This document shows, piece after piece, positions 58,088 through 64,000 of a stretch of DNA of 64,000 nucleotides. Numbering within the stretch: position 1 is the stretch's first letter; every line of letters begins with the position of its first letter. Source of the DNA: Symbiodinium sp. CCMP2592 (taxonomy: Eukaryota > Sar > Dinophyceae > Suessiales > Symbiodiniaceae); assembly GCA_905221615.1 (NCBI GenBank), contig CAJNDT010000502.1, forward strand, positions 124,001-188,000, given 5' to 3'. Under the pieces are notes generated by a model that was not told the DNA's origin, did no database searches, and was given only the letters and a program-made list of their open reading frames with translations. Position numbers and translations under genes: made by a program.

Positions 58088-58411
58088 TTCAGCCTGCTGC
58101 TTGCGTGCATGCCGCAGCCTTTCACGACGAGGCAGCGGAATCCATGCGCCGACTAGCTGCTTTTTCTGAAGTTCTACCGGTAAGCCTTCACTTCTAGACC
58201 CCAAGAGTTGGCCCGTTTTCAGAACCCTAAAAGATCCCTAGAAGGAGCCCTGACAGGAATCCCTTAGAGCAGCCCTTGGAGGGGCTCCTGACTCTTTGCG
58301 GAATTTTGGTCCCTACCGCGGAGGCCCCTTGGGGCATGGTTTAACGCAAGCCATGGATGAGCTCCGCGAAGTGCGCTCGGCGCAGAAATCTTCAGAGGTT
58401 TGCGGGTTGCA

Positions 58412-58535
58412 TACTCAAAGGCTCATGGGACTTTGTAAGTAAGGTTATAATTAGGCTATAATTAGGATAACCCCACTTAGAGGACGAGTAGCCCCAGTTA
58501 TAGCCTACTTACTAAGTCCCATGATCCTTTGAGTA
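58412..58535. repeat. Foldback element, family F1
   Basis: TACTCAAAGGCTCATGGGAC pairs with the right arm ending CCTTTGAGTA. Confidence 0.85.
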
Positions 58536-58665
58536 TTGGGGGGCTTTCATGTTCCGGGTTGCTTTTGGGGTTTCAGGGCCCAGTGCAGAAACATGATACC
58601 TTGAATGCCATCATAACACGTCCTGTCCGAACCCTGAACCACTTGCTTGCTTTTTGGTGGTACTG

Positions 58666-58761
58666 TTGATGATATAAATCCTGCATTACCTTAAGGACCC
58701 TCAACTACGGGAATTACGGTATATTTCTTATTATGGGTCATGCAAGATTTATATCATCAAC
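58666..58761. repeat. Foldback element, family F2
   Basis: GATGATATAAATCCTGCA and its complement (one mismatch). Confidence 0.9.
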
Positions 58762-59039
58762 TGTAACTTCGGCTTCAGGGCAGTTCCATGATCAACGGCC
58801 TTGGAGCAGTGCAATTTCGGAGGCTGAGATTTTTCGCTGTTTGGGCCTCAAGAGCTCATGAATGTCGTTGCCAATGTATGACAACCGTGACAACCTGTAA
58901 CCACGTTGCAAGATCCTGGTGTAGTGTTCTTCATATCACCGGATGCAACAACACCTGAAGACAGGTTTCGAAAGGTTGGGGTTCTACTTCAAAGAAGCTG
59001 AGCCAACCCGCAGCGAACAGATTTCAATTCAACATTCGG

Positions 59040-59133
59040 TTGATGATAGAAATCCTGCACTACCTTAATGACCCCAAACTAAGCGAATTGTGGTATATTC
59101 CTTGTTATGGGTCATGCAGGATTTATATCATCA
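59040..59133. repeat. Foldback element, family F2
   Basis: TGATGATAGAAATCCTGCA and complement; closest to 8507-8598. Confidence 0.85.
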
Positions 59134-59293
59134 GTTTCAACCCAAAAGGGCCAGAGGTTCAGCGCAAGGGAGGGTTTCCCCATTTTCCCATGCGGGAGGG
59201 CCCCCGTAACCCTTAATCGCAACCTCAAATCCTGCCGGCGCTATCCCCCCAAAGCACTCATGCCCTACACCCGAAAGTCTAAGCCCTAAACCC

Positions 59294-59389
59294 TACTTAA
59301 AGGATCATAGGACTTAGTAACTAGGGTTATAAGTGAGGTAACTAAGGTACTTATAACCTTACTTACTAAGTCCCATGATCCTCCAAGTA
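59294..59389. repeat. Foldback element, family F1 (short)
   Basis: TACTTAAAGGATCATAGG arm and complement ending in TA; preceded by CCCTAAACCC. Confidence 0.85.
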
Positions 59390-59449
59390 GACCCGAAAAG
59401 CTCTCTCTGAAACCCCGGCCCAAGCTCTGGATTCTCACGGAGACATCTC

Positions 59450-59552
59450 ATATAGGGGCCTGAGTAATTACCAACACCAATTTGCGGGTCCCTTATTATA
59501 AGTATTGTATAGTATACACCAAAATCCTATTCTAATTATTAGGGCCTCTATA
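59450..59552. repeat. Foldback element, family F8
   Basis: ATATAGGGGCCTGAGTAATT pairs with AATTATTAGGGCCTCTATAT. Confidence 0.85.
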
Positions 59553-60150
59553 TTGCCTGAAGTTTGAGAGGTTTTGTGGTTCAACGCGCACCGGTCTGTG
59601 GGAGACAATAGAGTTCTGGTCCTGAAGTACCATTGTGGATTCACGTGCAAAAGATCATCCCGATGATGGGTTTGGGAACCCTACGTAAATCCTCAAAATC
59701 CAAAGCCCTGAACCATAAAGCCTCAAAAAACGTCACCAAAATGGATCATTGTATTTCGGGGATGCATAAGCCATGGGTCTATCGAACTCTAAACTCGTAG
59801 GTGTGAATCTAAGCCCTTCCAAACCCTGGGCCCTTTTCGCCGAAACCGAAGTGTCCCAAAGCCTCGACCCTAAACCCTGAACCCTACAAGAGATCCGTTT
59901 TGATTTAGGATGTTGGGGGTTTAGAGCAGTTTTGGGGTTTGGGGATTTTGGGTGTAAGCTTCCCCCTTGCCAACCGTATGAGTATCCTCGAACCAAGCCG
60001 TCGACCGTTGATCTACAGCTTTTAATGCTTTCAAGTGCTTCAGGGTTTTAGGGTTTGGGAGATATATTGCGTCCTTTCGGGGTTCATGGCTTAGGGTTAA
60101 TGTAAACTCTCAATCCTAAGCCCTGAACCTAACGTGAGATGGGGTCAATA

Positions 60151-60242
60151 TGGGAGTTTCCGAAAATGGGGGGGACCCTAAATAGTAGGATCTTATTGTA
60201 AGGACCCCAAAATAAGGTACCCCTACTTTTCGGAAACTCCCA
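60151..60242. repeat. Foldback element, family F5
   Basis: TGGGAGTTTCCGAAAATGGG and complement; an extra right arm follows at 60318-60350. Confidence 0.85.
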
Positions 60243-60452
60243 AGCCCTAAACCCTAAACCCTATAGATCCCTTTAGGAACCTTTAAAGGAACCCAGGAAC
60301 CCTTATAGATCCCTTTAAAGGTACCCCCTAATTTTCGGAACCTCCCATATTCGGGAGCGCCCTGAAGCAGCCATTGCGCAGGAACAAAGCGTCCTGAGTC
60401 CCGAGGCAAGACCGGGGTATGTAAAAGTTGGGAGTTCGAGTTTTGTTTTTGG

Positions 60453-60550
60453 GTTTAGGATTTGGGGTTTAGGGTTTATGGTTTAGGGTTTGGGGTTTAG
60501 GGTTTATGGTTTAGGGTTTGGGGTTTAGGGTTTGGGGTTTGGGGTTTGGG
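60453..60550. repeat. Telomere-like array TTTAGGG / TTTGGGG / TTTATGG
   Basis: Regular alternation of three heptamer variants, suggesting local tandem amplification. Confidence 0.9.
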
Positions 60551-60554
60551 GTTT

Positions 60555-60665
60555 AGGACATAGGACATAGTAACTAAGGTTATAATGAGTAAGGTAACTA
60601 TACTTATTATAACCCAATTGAGGTACTTATAACCTTGCTTACTAAGCCCCATGATCCTTTAAGTA
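60555..60665. repeat. Foldback element, family F1, left arm eroded
   Basis: Left arm begins AGGACATAGTAACTAAGG; right arm ends CATGATCCTTTAAGTA. Confidence 0.75.
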
Positions 60666-60724
60666 GGTTCTGGGATTTAGGGTCTCGGGATTCAACTGCA
60701 TCTGATGTCGGCATCAAAACCTCG

Positions 60725-60895
60725 ACCCTAGACCCTAACTAAACCCTAAACCCTAAACCCCTAAACCTTAAACCCTAAACCCTAAACCCTAAACCCCTAA
60801 ACCCTAAACCCTAAGCCCTAAACCCTAAACCCTAAACCCTAGACCCTAAACCCCAACTAGACCCTAAACCCCTAAACCCCTAAACCCCTAAATCG
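60725..60895. repeat. Telomere-like array CCCTAAA / CCCCTAAA
   Basis: About 22 units, orientation opposite to 60453-60550. Confidence 0.9.
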
Positions 60896-61017
60896 ACAGC
60901 AGGGCCTGCACCCCCAGACTGCCCTCGCACCCCAGAACCCCCTTTGGAGGATCCAAAAAGTCTGGGGATCTGGGATATTCCTTAAATCTTGGTAGGATCC
61001 TTTATATGATTTGAGGA

Positions 61018-61122
61018 ATACTTCAATATCCCTTAATTAAGGAATATACCTTAAATTATACTAGGATCCCTAATATGATTTAAGGAATATTCCTTAATTA
61101 AGGGATGTTTTGGAGTCTTTGG
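61018..61122. repeat. Foldback element, family F7
   Basis: CAATATCCCTTAATTAAGG and complement are near perfect. Confidence 0.85.
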
Positions 61123-61233
61123 GATCTCGGGTCTGTAGCAAAGGCTCCTGGGGTTCAGGAGCTCTGGGTCAGACGGGTCTTTGCGGGGGATTTTGGGTTT
61201 AGGCGTGGCATAAGGGTTCGTTTCTGGGAAATC

Positions 61234-61345
61234 CCCAGAGAGCCCCATACCCCTTAATTAAGGAATGTAGGTAGAATCTTTCATATGAAGCCCCTTATAA
61301 TACTTTAAGGTATATTCCTTACTTAAGGGGTGTTGGGCTCTCTGG
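61234..61345. repeat. Foldback element, family F7
   Basis: CCCAGAGAGCCCCATACCCC and complement. Confidence 0.85.
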
Positions 61346-61701
61346 GTCTGAGACAAGGTGAAGGGTTTCGGATCTAGGGGCGGATCCTTCAGCCAAGTCT
61401 AAACCCTACGCCTTGATGTCTTCAACCCTGCTCGATCCACCTTTAGCTTCCTAAAGTCCTAAACCCCAACTGCCAACCCCCGAACCTCAAAAAACATTTA
61501 ATCTATACTTCAACACGAAGAGACCTGCCTGTTTCACGCCTTCTCTTGGCAAATTTGTTAAATCGGGAAGCACAAAACATGTAGGTTTGTGAAAGGAGGT
61601 GTCACTTTGAGAAGCTTTAAAATTTCCCTTATGGTTCCTTTTGCGGTGCCTATTCATACTCACTTTTCCCGGGCCCCAAAAGCCAAAACCATAAACCCAG
61701 T

Positions 61702-61811
61702 AACCCAAAGACCCCAATATCCTTAATAAAGGAACATACCTTGAACTGTAGTAGGATCCTTTATATGATTTAAGGAATACTCCTGAATTCTGGAATCTTG
61801 GAGTCTCTGAC
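61702..61811. repeat. Foldback element, family F7, diverged
   Basis: ACCCAAAGACCCCAATATCC and a degenerate right arm ending GGAGTCTCTG. Confidence 0.7.
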
Positions 61812-61851
61812 ACCGAGAAAACCTGGCAAAACAGGCCCCTCCCCGAAGCGC

Positions 61852-62040
61852 TACTTGAAGGATCTTGGGACTTAGTAACTAGGGTCATAAGCAAGGTAAC
61901 TATACTTAGAACCCCAACTAAGGTACTTACAACCTTACTTACTAAGTCCCATACATCCCCCGTATAGATCCCTTTAAGGATCCCTTTAAGGAGCCCCAAA
62001 AAATTAACCTTACCTACTAAGTCCCATAATCCTCCAAGCG
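61852..62040. repeat. Foldback element, family F1, with duplicated right arm
   Basis: After TACTTAGTAAG-type centre the right arm is broken at GTCCCATAC, and a second right arm (ACTAAGTCCCATAATCCTCC) follows 40 bases later. Confidence 0.75.
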
Positions 62041-62109
62041 AAGCGCGAAGCTTCAGCTTCCTTCTGCCAGGATCCGGTGGATGCTCGACTGGCCCTGGAG
62101 AGTTTCACA

Positions 62110-62220
62110 GGGTTTAGGGTTTAGGGGTTTAGGGGTTTAGGGGTTTAGGGGTTTAGGGGTTTAGGGGTTTAGGGGTTTGGGGGTTTAGGGGTTTAGGGGT
62201 TTAGGGTTGAGGGTTTAGGG
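62110..62220. repeat. Telomere-like array (TTTAGGGG)n
   Basis: About fourteen units, mainly octamers. Confidence 0.9.
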
Positions 62221-62221
62221 T

Positions 62222-62840
62222 GACCTTTAACCGTTTTGGGCTACTATAAGGGGTTTCTATAAGGGTTCTTAGTAGTACAGGGGGTAACCTTTCACTTTTT
62301 TCGGGTTCTTTAAGGGGTTCTTAGTAGTAGAGTGGGTGACCTTTAACATTTTGGGGGTACTATAAGGGTTTCTTTCAGGGGTTCTTAGTACTAGAGTGGG
62401 TGACCTTTAACCTTTTTGGGGTACTATAAGGCTGTAAGGGGTTCTATAACGGCGCTTAGTAGTAGAGTGGGTAACCCTTAGGCTTTGTGGGTACCCTATA
62501 AGGGGTTCTTAGTAGTAGAGTGGGTAACCTTTAACCTTTGTTGGGTACTATAAGGGTTTCTTTCAGGGTTCTTAAGAGTGGGTAACCTTTAGCCTTTTTG
62601 GGGTACTATAAGGCTATAAGGGGCTCTATAAGGGCTCTTAGTAGTAGAGTGGGTAACCTTTAAGCTTTATAAGGGGTTCTAAGTGGTTCTTAGTATGGGT
62701 AACCTTTAACCTTTTTGGGGTACTATAAGGGTTTCTTGCAGGGGTTCTTAGTAGTGGAGTGGGTAACCTTTGACTTTTTCGGGTACTATAAGGGGTTCTA
62801 TGAAGGCTCTTAGTAGGAGAGTAGGTAACCTTCAGGCTTT
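62222..62840. repeat. Tandem array around GTGGGTAACCTTTAACC
   Basis: About ten units of 45-80 bp with GGGTACTATAAGG, GGTTCTTAGTAGTAGAGTG and GGTAACCTTTAACCTTTT; unit length varies. Confidence 0.9.
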
Positions 62841-63568
62841 GCAACGTCTTATAATAGCTATATATAATCCCGAAATTCTCCCAAAGCTTGAAATTTAGTC
62901 CACTGGGATACTGGACAACTAAGGTTTACCATGTCACATGTGACAGAGGCTTTACTGCGGCTCTATACTGGTCTGATGGGTGCTGTTTATGCAGGGGCTT
63001 GATTGGGGCTCTGTAAGTTTGTGCGGAAGCTTGAGGCGTACTTGCGAAAACACATTGGCTGACGTATCATGACAGGGATAGATCCAGATGCAGTTTACAA
63101 ATCGCCCTAAACCCTAGACCGTAAACCCAGAATTGAGTGGGGTTCCAGTCTGAGGGTTTAGAGTTTGGGATTGGGAGGAGGGATTCCAGGTTTAAGGTTT
63201 GGGGTTCATGGTCCTACGCTGCTGAATATCCAGAACCACGTACGAAGCATCTTTTCAGAAGTTACCATTTTTCAACGGCCTCGTAAGGGTTTGAGCTGTT
63301 ACAAGGGCTTTTGTAATGTTCAGTTGCCAAAATCAGGTACCCGGCTTCTTGAATGCCGGCGACGACCCCAAACAGTGAAAGAAGACTTAGCAGTTCAACA
63401 GCCCTACCACTCTGAGCTTACGGTTTTTGTGGCGTTACCTTGCCAGGCTGTGGCGGAATGGATTGAGTGAACTTCCCTATGAGAACCCAATAAAGGGCAA
63501 GAAACCGTGTGTGAGACATTATATAACGCTTAGCAAGAGCACAGAAGATGTGCTGTTGGGATTCAGGA

Positions 63569-63660
63569 CATGGGTGGTTGTCAAAATTAGGGTCCCTTTT
63601 TGGGTCCTTATTATAGAGGCTACCCCAAAAGGGACCCTAATTTTGACAACCACCCACATG
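63569..63660. repeat. Foldback element, family F3
   Basis: CATGGGTGGTTGTCAAAATT pairs with its exact complement; this is the most symmetrical F3 copy. Confidence 0.9.
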
Positions 63661-63734
63661 ACTGGCGTGCATCGCAGTCGAATCCTCTGCTGTGCTTCTC
63701 CTGCTGTTGTCCCTGGTTGCTCAGGGCTTCTGCT

Positions 63735-63893
63735 CTTTACCACCACTACTACTACGACGACTACTACTACTACTACGACTACTACTAGTACCAGGACTAG
63801 TACTAGTACTAGTACTACTGCTACGACGACGACTACTACTACGACAACGACGACTGCTACTACTACTACTACTAGTACTAGTACAAGTACTAG

Positions 63894-63934
<41 letters not shown>

Positions 63935-63935
63935 G

Positions 63936-63985
<50 letters not shown>

Positions 63986-64000
63986 GTACTACTACTACTA
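63735..64000. repeat. (ACT)n microsatellite with AGT interruptions
   Basis: ACT/CTA units with blocks of ACTAGT reach the window end. Confidence 0.95.

Larger units (their letters stand above)
45939..64000. other. Gene-free repeat region, right of the gene block
   Basis: No credible gene was found. The content is the same as at 4.5-16.3 kb: foldback elements of families F1-F8 and F10, telomere-like runs and simple repeats. The hairpin word and the structured RNA-like element are absent. Unlisted stretches, for example 47580-48440, 51250-52100 and 62900-63560, hold nothing I can classify beyond scattered CCCTAAA-like words. Confidence 0.8.

Noticed and set aside
61487-61999. Minus-strand frame of 170 codons with L-V-T-K-S-Q-D-P
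   Set aside because: The same peptide appears wherever an F1 foldback is translated (also near 50800, 52000-52200), so it is repeat-derived.
1-64000. Spliced-leader gene or leader relics
   Set aside because: I looked for a CCATTTTGGCTCAAG-like sequence on both strands by eye and did not see one; a computed search could still find degenerate relics.

Overview
The window looks like nuclear DNA of a dinoflagellate, probably of the Symbiodinium group. The reasons are TTTAGGG/CCCTAAA-type repeats scattered everywhere, a block in which every credible gene lies on one strand, proteins rich in K/G/Q/M and in tandem repeats, an intron with a GC donor and a direct repeat at its borders, and a tyrosine-recombinase retrotransposon. 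No rRNA, tRNA, spliced-leader gene or CRISPR array was found.

Layout. (1) 1-4524: the 3' part of a DIRS/Ngaro-like retrotransposon. It has reverse transcriptase, RNase H and a methyltransferase-like domain in one open frame, then an overlapping tyrosine recombinase, then a membrane-protein frame, and ends in a 186-bp direct repeat. (2) 4.5-16.35 kb: gene-free DNA of telomere-like repeats, minisatellites and many short foldback (MITE-like) elements. (3) 16.35-45.94 kb: the gene block, bracketed by a ~46-bp inverted repeat next to AT-rich tracts. It carries a dual-specificity-phosphatase-like gene, a split RING-H2 gene, a methyltransferase-like gene and several large unrecognised genes, all on the + strand. 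(4) 45.94-64 kb: a second gene-free region with the same foldback families and telomere-like repeats, ending in tandem arrays.

The gene block carries two linked sequence families that I cannot assign to anything known. The first is an 11-bp hairpin-forming word, GGCAGAGTGCC, present in about 65 exact + strand copies, inside open frames (mostly read as G-R-V-P), introns and spacers, and in inverted orientation in a ~93-bp minisatellite. Where copies are paired inside open frames their spacing is always a multiple of three; in non-coding DNA it is not. Three reading-frame changes coincide with a copy and would be cured by removing exactly 11 nt. The second is a ~200-270 bp element (seven copies with the full core plus fragments) whose stems keep pairing through compensatory changes and which can form a loop-strand pseudoknot. 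This is strong evidence for a conserved RNA structure. Several copies sit directly downstream of the 11-bp word.

A 100-N gap at 33902-34001 separates two nearly identical 563-bp segments, so the second methyltransferase fragment may be an assembly artefact. Most gene functions remain unknown. Gene starts are uncertain because introns and trans-splicing cannot be read from the sequence alone. All counts and coordinates of repeats were made by eye.
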